Source: Salminus brasiliensis
Lineage: Eukaryota > Chordata > Actinopteri > Characiformes > Bryconidae
Length of the DNA stretch: 64,000 bases
Assembly (NCBI RefSeq): GCF_030463535.1
Contig: NC_132896.1
Coordinates: 33,948,262-34,012,261 of the forward strand
Reading direction: 5' to 3'
Translations under genes and position numbers: made by a program
In this document: piece by piece, positions 23,985-34,258 of the stretch
Layout: each line of letters begins with the position of its first letter
How positions within the stretch are numbered: position 1 is the stretch's first letter
Notes under the pieces: model-generated
Seen by the model: only the letters and a program-made list of their open reading frames with translations
Told to the model about the DNA's origin: nothing
Databases searched by the model: none

Positions 23985-24210
23985 CCCATCCATCATTGCA
24001 GAGAACACAGTTCTTCCACTGCTCCACAGCTGGATGCTGGGGGGCTTAATACCCCTCTAGCCCACGCCTGGCATTATTAGTTAGCATGGTGCCAACAGGG
24101 TCATGATCTTTATCTGCAGCAGAGAGTCCTATTCTACTGACAGTACTTCTCTACAGGGACTAGACTTGTAGAAGAGGTGTCCACAAACATTTGGACATGT
24201 AGCCTAACTA
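23985..24210 (-). mobile_element. Tc1-like family A fragment
   Basis: Contains CATCATTGCAGAGAACACAG, GGGGGGCTTAATACCCCTC and the terminal GTGTCCACAAACATTTGGAC. It is the right half of the family only. Confidence 0.7.
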
Positions 24211-24339
24211 TCTTCTTACTCTCTATTGATCTGGATTTTGTATCATTGTACTCCACATTCCTAAATCAGGAAATGCTGCCATCTGCTGGATGATGGATGA
24301 AACATACCACCAACTGAGGTGAAGCAGTAAAATGTGCCA

Positions 24340-24546
24340 GAACCAAAGTCCTCTCTAACGCTCTTGTCGCTGAATGCAATTAAATCCTTCCAGAAATGTT
24401 CCTCCAAAATCTAGTAGAAAGTCTTCTTCTCTGGACAGTAGAGACAGTTACTCCAACAAAAGCAGGATCAGCTCTTTTTAAAACTCTTGATTTCAGAAGA
24501 AACTATGAATGAGCAGGCGTCCCAATACTTTTGTCCATATAGTGTA
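24340..24546 (+). mobile_element. Tc1-like family A fragment, opposite orientation
   Basis: Runs from CTAACGCTCTTGTCGCTGAA to GCGTCCCAATACTTTTGTCC and TATAGTGTA. It retains the transposase tail region in sense on the plus strand. Confidence 0.7.
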
Positions 24547-24549
24547 TGT

Positions 24550-26450
24550 GTTAAAGGCTGTGGTTGTTTGCACACGTACTGAAAAAGTTCTCCAAATCTT
24601 TCACAGATGATTTTGCCCTGGTTATTAGCTGAAGTTTTCCTCTTTCCCGAACTCTCCGTCCCACCTTAAGTAATGCAGCAGTCTTTAAGGTGGATTGGAG
24701 AGTTAGCATTGAAACCACCTATAGCTTTTGTTTTTCGGCTGCTAACTAGTACCATAACTGCACCGATCGGCTCAAATAAAGCTCGGTTTTGTTTTGCTCA
24801 GCAAAATAACGTCACAGATGAACTCTGTGAACAAAAAAATGTGAAGCTGAGAATTACGTAAATTAACGATGCCTGCAGGACACCAGATGGCGCTCTGCTA
24901 CAGCAAACCTAAGGATCGGCAGTAGATCGGAACCTTAAAAGCCAATTCCCAATCTAATAAAACGCCTGAACCAAGCCCTGATCCCAAGTCACTGGATTGG
25001 ATCAGGACATAGCTAATTTTTTATTTATTTATTAATTCTATTAATACTGTCCCCTTAAAAACATACCGCGCGTGACTCCGCCCCATCCAGGAGAACTCAA
25101 ACACTGAGCAACTTAGCAGCTTATATAACCATTAATTTATCATAATCGAAGTCAAATGCTCAATGCATTGTTTTACTACAGTTGTGAGAAACGTTTGGCC
25201 TTAAAAATGCATTGAAAATGCACTTATGGCGGAGGGGTACATCTGGGATGTTGTAAGGCAAACTAGTCCCTCCAGAACTGAACTTATCTCCACCAATGCA
25301 GTGATTTTGAGAAACTGGTGCAGTTCCCCTATAGGAAGCTCTGCTTTACGGTGATACATCATCTACGGCTTTGCTTTATGGTTCCTGCCGGCACAGGCTC
25401 AGTGTGTAGCGGGTGAGCGTGATGACAAACAGCTGATCACAATCGGAACAAGAATTAAACACTGGGTAAATCACTGGGTTAAGACAATGCACTGTACACG
25501 TTTATTTACAGTCGTCTATCACACAAGGCTTTCAGATTAGCTCCCATTATCATAAAGCCTGAAGCACACTTAGCATTGTTTCAGTGTACACACCAGCGCA
25601 GAGAACGCAGTGTAATAGAAAATATCAATCATACACATTTACAACAGGGTCCAAATGGACTCGGCATTGTCCAGCTGAAATACAAGAATACCTGAATTGT
25701 GGGGGTTTTTTTTGCATTTTGGCCAGAATACAAAAATAATCCATAAAAAAATAACATCATGTTTTACCAAAAAATTCAAATCAAACCTTAATCTGAAACA
25801 AACCAAAATTAGAAAAGTGACAAAGCAAATGATGAAACACAATAGAACTATAATAACACATATATAACACACTCTACGTCCTCAAATCAGTCACAAACAA
25901 CCCAACACTACACACACACATTAATATGGTTCTGCGTTTATACATGTACAGATATAAGACACTAATTGATCATGTCTGTTTATGTCAAATCCACAATCAT
26001 CCCTCGATCAACATTTCATTAAAACATTACTTGTTGTAGTGTGCTGATCCTCGGAATTCCTCTCGCTCGCTCGCTCTCTCCCGGTGTAACTTTGGTTTCA
26101 TCATGGGAACAGGACGGCTGTCGCAGCCGCTGTAACAAATTCAATCACAAAATGCTAAATGATAAATAAATACAATAACAGTCCCGACAGTACAACAGTA
26201 CAGTCTTAGACACTTATCAAGTTACATCAACATAAAAAAATAATAAAATAAAAACTAGCTTTGATTTACAGACGTTATTCAGTGCTTATGCACAGGGGCT
26301 ATGAAGTCTCTGTCAAAAAAGCATGAAAATTATTATAATTATGAAGACAACCTTGCATTCTGATTGGACCAGGAAACAATGTTTATAGCCAAGATGCTCA
26401 CTCGACATCAGATTATAGATCAAAAATGAGAGAGTCGGTTTCCTGGTCAA
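24550..26450. other. Intergenic region downstream of eif4e
   Basis: AT-rich, with no coding exon recognised. A TTTATT at 25500-25505 (AATAAA on the minus strand) has a G/T-rich stretch beyond it and could be a distal poly(A) signal for eif4e. That would make an unusually long 3-prime UTR spanning a minisatellite, and I rate it unlikely. Confidence 0.35.
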
Positions 26451-26454
26451 TGAT

Positions 26455-27275
26455 GAAGTCTAGTCCTGGACTATGACGAAGCCTAGTATTGGACCATGAC
26501 GAAGCCTAGGCCTGGACTATGACGAAGCCTAGTATTGGACCATGACGAAGCCTAGTATTGGACCATGACGAAGCCTAGGCCTGGACTATGACGAAGCCTA
26601 GTATTGGACCATGACGAAGCCTAGGCCTGGACTATGACGAAGCCTAGGCCTGGACTATGACGAAGCCTAGTATTGGACCATGACGAAGCCTAGGCCTGGA
26701 CTATGACGAAGCCTAGGCCTGGACTATGACGAAGCCTAGTATTGGACCATGACGAAGCCTAGTATTGGACTATGACGAAGCCTAGGCCTGGACTATGACG
26801 AAGCCTAGTATTGGACCATGACGAAGCCTAGTATTGGACCATGACGAAGCCTAGGCCCGGACTATGACGACGCCTAGGCCCGGACTATGACGACGCCTAG
26901 GCCCGGACAATGACGAAGCCTAGGCCCGGACAATGACGAAGCCTAGGCCCGGACAATGACGAAGCCTAGGCCCGGACAATGACGAAGCCTAGTATTGGAC
27001 TATGACGAAGCCTAGGCCTGCACTGTGACGATGCCTAGTCCTGGACTATGACGAAGCCTAGGCCCGGACAATGACGAAGCCTAGGCCCGGACTATGACGA
27101 CGCCTAGGCCCGGACAATGACGAAGCCTAGGCCCGGACAATGACGAAGCCTAGGCCCGGACAATGACGAAGCCTAGGCCCGGACAATGACGAAGCCTAGG
27201 CCCGGACAATGACGAAGCCTAGTATTGGACTATGACGAAGCCTCGTCCTGCGCTGTGACGAAGCCTCCACTGAAT
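26455..27275. repeat. 23-bp minisatellite, about 36 copies, 0.5 kb past eif4e
   Basis: Perfect 23-bp phasing. Every unit shares TGACGAAGCCTAG, or TGACGACGCCTAG in one variant. The remaining 10 bp distinguish types such as TATTGGACCA, GCCTGGACTA, GCCCGGACAA and GCCCGGACTA. Types 1 and 2 interleave in the left half. Type 3 forms homogeneous runs of four and five in the right half, each followed by a TATTGGACTA unit, implying a block duplication. Confidence 0.97.
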
Positions 27276-27399
27276 GGAACATGTAGTCTAGGACCATGCT
27301 TAATCCCAGTATGAAAACCATATACCAGGATAAACACTATGGGCCGGGATTAAGCCTAGTTTTGGACTACAGCATTCTGAACGGTGACTCTCCAATTCT

Positions 27400-27583
27400 T
27401 CCCAACAGTATTGGATGGAGCACCACCATCCATCATTCTAGAGAAGCTCAATGCTGGCGGGCTTTATACCCCTCTTGCCCACGCCTGGCTTTATTAGGCA
27501 GCATGGTGCAGATAGGTTCATGTTTATTTGCTCCAGAGAGTCCTACTGTATTGGCAGTAGTTCTCTACAGGGACTAGACAAGC

Positions 27584-27619
<36 letters not shown>

Positions 27620-27720
27620 TGTGTGCATTTCCACATCTTCATCAGCAATGAGTGCAACTATAAGTAGCTGAAAGCATTCATTAGAAGGGGTGTCCACAAA
27701 CTTTTGAACATATGATGTCT
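27400..27720 (-). mobile_element. Tc1-like family A copy just 3-prime of eif4e
   Basis: Has GGAGCACCACCATCCATCAT, GGGCTTTATACCCCTCTTGC, an internal TG tract (27582-27613) and the terminus GTGTCCACAAACTTTTGAAC. On the minus strand it supplies two AATAAA hexamers, complementary to 27523-27528 and 27490-27495, about 290-320 nt beyond the eif4e stop codon. Confidence 0.75.
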
Positions 27721-27812
27721 TTAAGGTCTTTAGTGTCCAGTAGGTGTTACTGGAACGTAACTAAGGTGTCACAGAGGACAACGATGAGACTTACTGTGCA
27801 CTGGGACGGTCC

Positions 27813-27927
27813 TTACACCACAAACATGTTCTTGGTGGTGGAGCCGCTCTTCGTAGACGTGTCTGCATGTGACTGATATCCGATGATGACTTTAGGTGGC
27901 ACGCCTAACCTGGCCTTATACACTCTC
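27813..27927 (-). CDS. eif4e: eif4e coding exon 7 with stop
   Basis: Acceptor TTAAACAG. Encodes RVYKARLGVPPK through TTKNMFVV then TAA at 27813-27815. Contains the MNK-site Ser208. Human ends NRFVV, so Met replaces Arg at residue 213. Confidence 0.96.
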
Positions 27928-27996
27928 CTGTTTAAATACAGCAACCAGATCAGCACAATTCAGCAGGAAAAAGACACAGTTGAGATAACTGATGAA

Positions 27997-28028
<32 letters not shown>

Positions 28029-29023
28029 TCAGCTGTAGGTTAGTATGTGCTGAGCCTGCAGAGCTTCACATGCAAATGTTATTTGCTTCAGTCGTACTCT
28101 GAGGATTTTTACACACAGCCACAACCACCGGGTTCTGAACCCCATCAAAGGAAATCAATCGATCGATCAATAGATACATTTTCACAAGACGTGCCCACAA
28201 ACACGTTGGCTGCTCGGGGTAGACGACTATTGGTTGTCTGGATAAACTATGGTGTCTGGGCTTTCCAATAATTTTCGGCAATTTGTAATTAACCCTTAGA
28301 GCCCCAGGGGTGTCCCCCCGCTGCCCCACCTGTACAGGTTTGATTTAAATAATACTTAAAGGCTCAGTGGCTTCAGAGCGAGGGAGAAACTGCTGTTTTT
28401 TCCACTAGAAACTGAATTGCTTTGTAAAAAAATGCATCAGCCTTGTTTAAGATGTTCACACATGTTTTTAACGAGTCAAAAGAACAGCCATCGGCTCTCT
28501 CCCCACCCTATGAAAACACATGATGGAGCTCAAGCCTAAGGTACTAAAAAAAGTCCACAAGGTCTATAAATGGCAGGTCTGCCTCACCCGACGTGCATGA
28601 TTGCATCTTTGTTTTCATAGTCTGTCGTCCAGATCGCTATTTTGTCCCCTTTTGTCCGAATGTTGACGACCGCGCCACAGACGTCATCGCTGTGGTCATC
28701 AAACGCTTCGCCCACGAGGCACAGCAGCTGAAACACAATCCAGATACATCAGCAAACTAAATATCTATAATATTTTGCACCTGCATAAAGATTTTTTGGT
28801 GTGATGATTTAATGCATTAATAAATAAATAAATTATATATATATATTTTAAAATTAATTTATAAATAATAAAATCTCATAAATTCTCTTTTTATTGAAAA
28901 TGGGTAACATTTTACAATAAAAGGTCCCAATAAAGAGCACCTTCAGCACAAAAAAAATCTATTGGATTATTAATGACAGTTCAAGGGTCTACATCCTCCA
29001 TTTGTCTTGTATTAATATTTTTA

Positions 29024-29054
<31 letters not shown>

Positions 29055-29478
29055 GGACAAGCATTTGGACACCTACTCATTCATTGGTCTTAATTGTCTT
29101 TTGAAATCAAGGGCATAAAAAAAAAAAACTGTCTTTACTGTCCAGGGTAGAAGGCTTCCAACCAGATTTTGGAGGAGCATTGCTGTGAGGATTTGATTGC
29201 ATTCACAACAAGAGCAGTGTTAGTGAGGTCAGGATGTTGGATGATGATCACCACCTCACCTTATCATCCCCAACTCATCCCAAAAGTACTGGATGGAGCT
29301 CCACCACCATCATTCCAGAGAACACAGTTCCTCCACTGCTCCACAGCTCCTCAATGCTGGGGGGCTTCATATCCCTCTATAGCCCACGCCTGGCATTATT
29401 AGGCAGCATGGAGCCAATAGGTTCATGAGGGAGTCTTATTCTATTGGCAGTACTTCTTCTCTACAGGGGCTAGACAAG

Positions 29479-29525
<47 letters not shown>

Positions 29526-29841
29526 CACAAATACACAGTGTAAATGAGTGTAAATTGATAACGAGGAGTATCATTATTTTGCCCAAACCTACCGTCTCGA
29601 GCCAGAAGCGGTCAAGGTCGGCTCTTCGTTGCTGTTTGGAGAGAGTGATGAGCCAGCGGCCACCTTTCCTGTTCCTCTCGTCCTCCCACATGGGCTCGAT
29701 ACCATCCTGCTCCAAAAACAGAACCGGGGGTCAACACGAGGTCACATACTGCCCTCTCTCTCACGCATGCACACATATAGGGGTTCGGCTATAAGGTAAC
29801 ACACTCTTCTCTTGTTTCCTCACACAAGGGGTCAGCTGGTC

Positions 29842-29875
<34 letters not shown>

Positions 29876-31207
29876 ACACACACATACATTAAAAATAACC
29901 CTGGGTTGCAACTAGTGGTGTAACAGATCTGTATGGATCACCCCTCAAGGTTCAAGACACACATGAACCGCGGATTTGTCGGCAAACACACCGAGCACGG
30001 CCTCACATCTGCAGCTCCATCAGTCTGGTGTGAGAGAGGAGAGCAGAGGTCTGTTAGTGGGAGGAGGGGGAGACTCATATGGGCTCGGGCTGAGAGGAAA
30101 CAAAATAAAAGTCACTGATACACCTGAGCAAAAGGCTGTGTCAAAATAAAAGCCACTAAAACAAATGATCAGATTGTCAAAATAAAAGTCACCAATTAAG
30201 ACAGACCATGTAAAAATATAAAAGTATAAAATAAGAGTCTCTAAACCAGAAGTAACACATAATACTTTTGGCCTGAAAGCTAAAATGTCACACATCTATC
30301 TGTCACTTTTCCTTTTTTTTCTTATCCGAAAACCATCAGATCCATGATTTAAAAACTGATCTGATCTGAACCATGACATGATCCATTACACCACCAGTTC
30401 TAAACCACACTCTGCTTGGCCCTGTTTAGGAGTTTAGGGCTGCACGGTAACTCTCCTCAATAACACAGTTCTGATACTGTTTCCAAAAGCAGTGAAGAGT
30501 GAACTGCAGTGAGGTCTTGGGAAGTGAACTGGTCTGTTACTCAGTCCTAACTTCCACCATTCCAGCCTTTTACTGAGAGTTTTCGTTCAATCTAAAGGAA
30601 ACACCCTCTATGTAACCTAGCAGCTCCTTTATCATATTTAATACACAAACATAAATATCGTACTACCATTAAACACACATAATAAACAGCAAACAGAACA
30701 GGTCAGGTTGCACTGCTTACCTTGAAGAGTGAGTAGTCACACCCAGACATTAAGTTACTTGATAACTGTATATGGTTGTAAAGCCTGGGGGGGGGAAAGC
30801 TTCTGTATTAGAAACTTCACACAGGACCGTTACTTCAGAAAGAGTATCAGATACTAACATTAACATATATTATTTATTAAATTATTATTATCATTATTAT
30901 TATTAGCATTATTATTATTATATATTAATCATTACAAAAGCTTTAACTGTATAAACATTATAAACATATGTTTTGTAGGTTCAGGAAATACGAATGTTGG
31001 GATTTGATCAGTAAAACAAATTACCAGACTGTCAAAATAAAAGTCACCAATACAGACAGACCATAAAATAAAGTGTTATATAATATTTGTGTTAAAAAAA
31101 GTAATATATAAAGTATAAAAAATAAAAGTCTCTAAACCAGCAGTAACACAAAGTACTTTTGGACTGAAAGCTTCAGTTCAGTTCAGTTTATGAGGACAAT
31201 AGCATCC

Positions 31208-31247
<40 letters not shown>

Positions 31248-32002
31248 GAAAAAGGGAAAGTAAGCATTACATCAATCTTAAAGTCTCTCTCTAATTATTG
31301 ATGATCACCTAAACACCTAATCTAGCCTATATACCCATCGGCCAAATCATTAAAACCAGTTCCTGATGAAGTGAAAAACGCTGATTATCCTCATCTACAA
31401 AGGCGTCTGCAAAGGGCTGGAACTTACGCCCAAAAGTCTTCGACGGTGTCGAACTTTGAGATGAGCCGCAGGTTAGCTTGCCAGGTTTTGCTTTTGTCGT
31501 TTTTAAAGAACCACAGAGCCCATCTGAAACACACAAATATTAATGCTGTTATCATGATAATAAGCTTTTCTAAGCATACGGAGGAGACTGCTGGTGCCTA
31601 ATAAACACTGATCAGCTGCAGGTTTCATTACAAGCAGTGTAATTAGACTGGGTTAATTAGATAAAGTGCAGCAGATAGAAATAAAATAATAAATAATAAT
31701 AAAAAGCACTGTATTCAGTACGGGAGAGAATCTGAATAGCAGTTTAAGATAAGATGAGATAAGATAAGATAGGATAATCCTTTATTAGTCCCACAGTGGG
31801 GAAATTCTCAGTGTCACAGCAGGAAAGGGATAGCAAGACACTCAGATGCAAAAACGTAGATAAATTACCATTATATACACAATAGAATTAATAGAATTAA
31901 TAAAAGTAGAAGTTTATAAGAATCTCTACTGATGTTAGTAGTCTGTGTATCGTTTTAGTCATGAATTGTGATAAATATTGTGTATTGTGAAAAAAATCTA
32001 TA

Positions 32003-32041
<39 letters not shown>

Positions 32042-34102
32042 CAGTCACTTAGAAAGTCAGGGCTTCCCAAAGTCCGTCCTGTGGATCAAATAATCAGCCT
32101 ATCTTATGCACTTCACCTCCTCACACATCAGGAGCTTGTCAGGTCAGGTGTGCTAGTGACTAGTAAGGACCACGGCCGAGGAAGCTGGAACGGGGAGGGG
32201 CTAGAGTTCAGGGCAGCTTCGAGATAGGTGCGTGTGTGTATGTGTGTGTGTGTGTAGCCGAGCCCCTTGTAGCTAAGGTCAGCAATGAAGGAGAAGGAAG
32301 GAGACGGGTGGAGGTGGGTGCGAAGTTGTTTGACTCAAAGGTGAGGTGGAGGGTGAATATATAGGGCTGAGGAAGAGGAGGAGGAGGAGGAGGAGTTGAG
32401 GGTGTGGTCCAGCTCCCAAAATTCAGTTATGACATAAACTCCACTAAGCGAGAGGAGACAGCACTGAGATCAGTTTTAATATAACACTAATGTGTTACTC
32501 TTATACGAGCTTATGCAAAAGTTTTGGCACCCCTGTTAAATTACACAAGCCTCTGATTACCTTTATTAAAATAAGTGAACATCCTGTCTAATAACAAATA
32601 ACAAATTGTTATTTATTTTATTCACATTTAATAACTCCAGCAAATAAACCGGTGTGTCTAAAATATGCAGACAGTGCTATATTTAACATTTATTTATTTC
32701 TAGAAAGTCAACAAAGAGCGTCATATGAACTGGGGTGTCCAAACATTTACGACCACAGCTCCTTTCTCAAATATAAGGTCAGATAAAAGACTGAAAAATA
32801 TGTTTTTATTATTTATTTTAAGAAAGTTACCAATACAAAAACATGAGGCCGGAGTGTGAGCGTATTTATATACCATACTATAACGATCTGGTAGAAATCC
32901 AACCTCTAGATCCCTTTATTTTACCTGTTTTGTAGCGGATGTTTAATATAATCCTCAGGAATCACAATCTCCTGCCCAGGAACACAATTCTTCTCTTCCT
33001 CAGAATTCAGCGTATTTGAGTTTATGTCCTAAAAAAGACGGAGACAGTGTCAATGCATGAAACACAAGACAAAAGTATTGGGACGCTTGTTCATTCACTG
33101 TTTCTTCTGACATCAAGGCCATTTAAAAGAGCTGATCTGTCTCTACTGTCCACTAGATTTTGGAGGAGCACTGCTGTGAGGATTTGATTGCACTGAAGAG
33201 CGTTAGTGAGGTCAGGATGTTGGACGATGATCACCACCCAACCTCAGCATCATCATCAACCTTAACTCATCCTAAAAGTACTGGATGGAGCTCCACCACC
33301 ATCATCATCATCATCCATCATACCAGAGAACACAGGTCTTCCACTGCTCCACAGCTCAATGCTGGGGGGGCTTCTTTACACCCCTCTGCTAGCCCACACC
33401 TGGCATTATTAGGCAGCATGGGGCCAATAGGGGCCTGTTTATGGCTAGCTGTGAGTGTGTTGGACTGGTCGTACTGGTATTTATTAATTGATTGATTGAT
33501 TGATTAATTGATTGATTGATTGATTGGTTGTCAAACTGGTCAACCATCCAAACCAGCTTAAACCGGTCAGGCTGTTTTTCTCAGCAGGGCGAAACGTCAC
33601 CAGGCTGACAGCCCCGCCCCCGCTCCGCCCCCAGCCACGCCCCCGTCCCAGCCCCGCCCCCAACTCCAGAGCGACAGTTAGCCCCACGGCTAATAACTTT
33701 CCCCAACTCCACTCAGCCACAGCAGCCAGACAGCTCGCTAAACTCACATTCCACTGACTCCGAGGCTCACAGCTGCTTAAGCAGGCTGATATAAGTTACA
33801 TGAGATATTAAACTGCCCCAGATCCAGCAGAACGACTGTGAAACGCCTCTGAAACCAGAATAAGCTCGTTTGTTGTGAGCTAACACGTTAGCAGTCCGGC
33901 TAGCTGGCGTTAAGCTGCCTAAGTCCTGAATGAAGTCCCGCGAGCTGGTTAGTGCAGGTCAGCGAAGCAGCAGGCGGAGGGTTCTCCAGGGTTCCTCACA
34001 GGAGAACCTCTACAGCACCTTATCAAGAACACGGCGTGCCACAGCTCACCTAGAACCCTGTTTAACTCTCACACGCTCACTCACCAGCTCAGCAGCCGCC
34101 AT
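27813..34102 (-). CDS. eif4e: Eukaryotic translation initiation factor 4E (7 coding exons)
   Basis: Binds the mRNA 7-methylguanosine cap in the cytoplasm and recruits eIF4G for cap-dependent initiation. Coding exons, in transcript order: 34085-34102, 32925-33028, 31428-31523, 30721-30784, 29593-29706, 28588-28727, 27813-27927. All junctions are GT-AG and in phase, giving 216 residues (human 217). Cap-stacking Trp55 (KSKTW) and Trp101-Glu102 (IEPMWE) are present. So are the third pocket Trp165 (AIWTTD), Trp72 of the eIF4G-binding face (VEDFW) and the phosphorylated Ser208 equivalent (SGSTTKN). The N-terminus (MAAAEL, then DINSNTLNSEEE) is divergent and unstructured, as is usual. Core substitutions such as TDYENKDA for human TECENREA suggest a teleost duplicate (possibly the eif4e1c type). 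The eIF4E family call is near certain, the paralog uncertain. Lies downstream of adh5 on the same strand. Confidence 0.96.
28588..28727 (-). CDS. eif4e: eif4e coding exon 6
   Basis: Acceptor TGTTTCAG, donor GTGAGG. Encodes LLCLVGEAFDD through DAIMHV, with basic residues (RTKGDK) that contact cap phosphates in the family, and Trp165. The last Gly codon is split GG/G. Confidence 0.96.
29050..29520 (-). mobile_element. Tc1-like family A copy in eif4e intron 5
   Basis: Has GAGGATTTGATTGCATTCAC, CTCAATGCTGGGGGGCTTCA and the closing GGGGCTAGACAAGCTGTG followed by (TG)n at 29481-29518. Its right terminus is replaced by the TG tract. The transposase remnant lies on the same strand as eif4e. Confidence 0.75.
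29593..29706 (-). CDS. eif4e: eif4e coding exon 5
   Basis: Phase 0 at both ends; acceptor GGAGCAG, donor GTAGGT. Encodes DGIEPMWEDERN through DRFWLET, with the cap-pocket Trp101-Glu102 pair. Confidence 0.96.
29707..30720 (-). other. eif4e: eif4e intron 4
   Basis: Contains CA tracts at 29846-29884 and an otherwise AT-leaning, single-copy-looking sequence. No embedded exon or RNA gene recognised. Confidence 0.6.
30721..30784 (-). CDS. eif4e: eif4e coding exon 4
   Basis: The acceptor lies at the end of a C-run (CCCCCCCCCAG); donor GTAAGC. Encodes LYNHIQLSSNLMSGCDYSLF and Lys. One change from human in this exon: Ser replaces Pro after NLM. Confidence 0.95.
31202..31243. repeat. (TA)n microsatellite in eif4e intron 3
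   Basis: About 21 uninterrupted TA dinucleotides, followed by GTGAGAAAAAGG. It lies between exons 3 and 4. Confidence 0.95.
31335..31400 (+). mobile_element. Tc1-like family B left-end remnant
   Basis: CGGCCAAATCATTAAAACCA, then GATTATCCTCATCTACA, as in the left arms at 50905 and 53105. It overlaps no coding exon (exon 3 starts beyond it) and the rest of the element is gone. Confidence 0.5.
31428..31523 (-). CDS. eif4e: eif4e coding exon 3
   Basis: Acceptor TTTCAG, donor GTAAGT. Encodes WALWFFKNDKSKTW through VEDFW, containing cap-stacking Trp55 and eIF4G-contact Trp72. The Ala73 codon is split GC/G. Confidence 0.95.
31555..31995. mobile_element. MITE family D copy with nested LINE tail, eif4e intron 2
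   Basis: Family D interior (GACTGGGTTAATTAGATAAA, CAGTACGGGAGAGAATCTGA) is interrupted at about 31743-31905 by AAGATAAGATGAGATAAGAT and CCTTTATTAGTCCCACAGTG. Read on the minus strand that is a LINE/SINE 3-prime tail ending in a short tandem repeat. The MITE then resumes with GAATCTCTACTGATGTTAGT. It is followed by (TA)n at 32003-32038. Confidence 0.6.
32508..32760. mobile_element. Tc1/mariner-type MITE in eif4e intron 2
   Basis: Imperfect inverted ends TATGCAAAAGTTTTGGCACC and GGGGTGTCCAAACATTTACG flank about 200 bp of AT-rich sequence. The end motif (a GCAAAAGTTTTGGCACCCCT block) is typical of a teleost Tc1/mariner MITE family distinct from families A and B. Confidence 0.6.
32925..33028 (-). 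CDS. eif4e: eif4e coding exon 2
   Basis: Acceptor TTTTTTAG before GAC ATA AAC; ends AAC AG with donor GTAAAA. Encodes the acidic tail (SEEEKN) and the conserved HPLQNR that opens the eIF4E fold; the final Arg codon is split over the junction. Confidence 0.92.
33065..33460 (-). mobile_element. Tc1-like family A copy in eif4e intron 1
   Basis: Left end GACAAAAGTATTGGGACGCT; internal GAGGATTTGATTGCACTGAA and CTCAATGCTGGGGGGGCTTC; truncated before the right terminus. Same relative orientation as the other intragenic family A copies. Confidence 0.75.
33600..33665. promoter_or_regulatory. GC-box array in eif4e intron 1
   Basis: At least four GCCCCGCCCC/CCGCCCCC-type Sp1/KLF boxes occur within 65 bp, starting at GACAGCCCCGCCCCCGCTCC. 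The cluster lies about 440 bp inside the gene from the start codon, consistent with a promoter CpG island spreading into intron 1, or with an alternative first exon. Confidence 0.5.
34085..34102 (-). CDS. eif4e: eif4e coding exon 1
   Basis: Encodes only MAAAEL and ends at CTG followed by donor GTGAGT, phase 0. The ATG sits in AAGATGG, a strong Kozak context and also a YY1 core. I chose this start because exon 2 has no in-frame ATG before the conserved core and the splice phase matches. Confidence 0.85.
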
Positions 34103-34105
34103 CTT
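34095..34105 (-). promoter_or_regulatory. eif4e: YY1-type motif overlapping the eif4e start codon
   Basis: The minus strand reads AAGATGGCGGC, the canonical YY1 core, with the ATG inside it. Such motifs just downstream of the transcription start are common in housekeeping and translation genes. Binding here is inferred. Confidence 0.55.
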
Positions 34106-34112
34106 CAGAGAG

Positions 34113-34258
34113 GGAGTGGGTGGGAGGAGGAGGAGGAGGAGGGGGAGGAGGAGGGGGAGGAGGAGGGGGAGGAGGATGAGGAGGGGGAGGAGGAGGGGGA
34201 GGAGGATGAGGAGGAGGAGGAGGGGGAGGAGTGGGAGGAGGAGGAGGAGGAGGGTGGT
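34113..34258. repeat. (GGA)n polypurine tract upstream of eif4e start codon
   Basis: Nearly pure purine on the plus strand for about 145 bp (GGAGGAGGAGGAGGGGGAGG type). The minus (sense) strand is therefore a CCT-rich pyrimidine tract beginning about 10 bp before the ATG. It may form triplex or G-quadruplex and, if transcribed, would give a pyrimidine-rich 5-prime UTR. Confidence 0.9.

Noticed and set aside
26455-27275. CRISPR-like array
   Set aside because: Units are contiguous with no unique spacers, and the genome is a vertebrate. It is a minisatellite; the same applies to 8605-9462 and 57990-58645.
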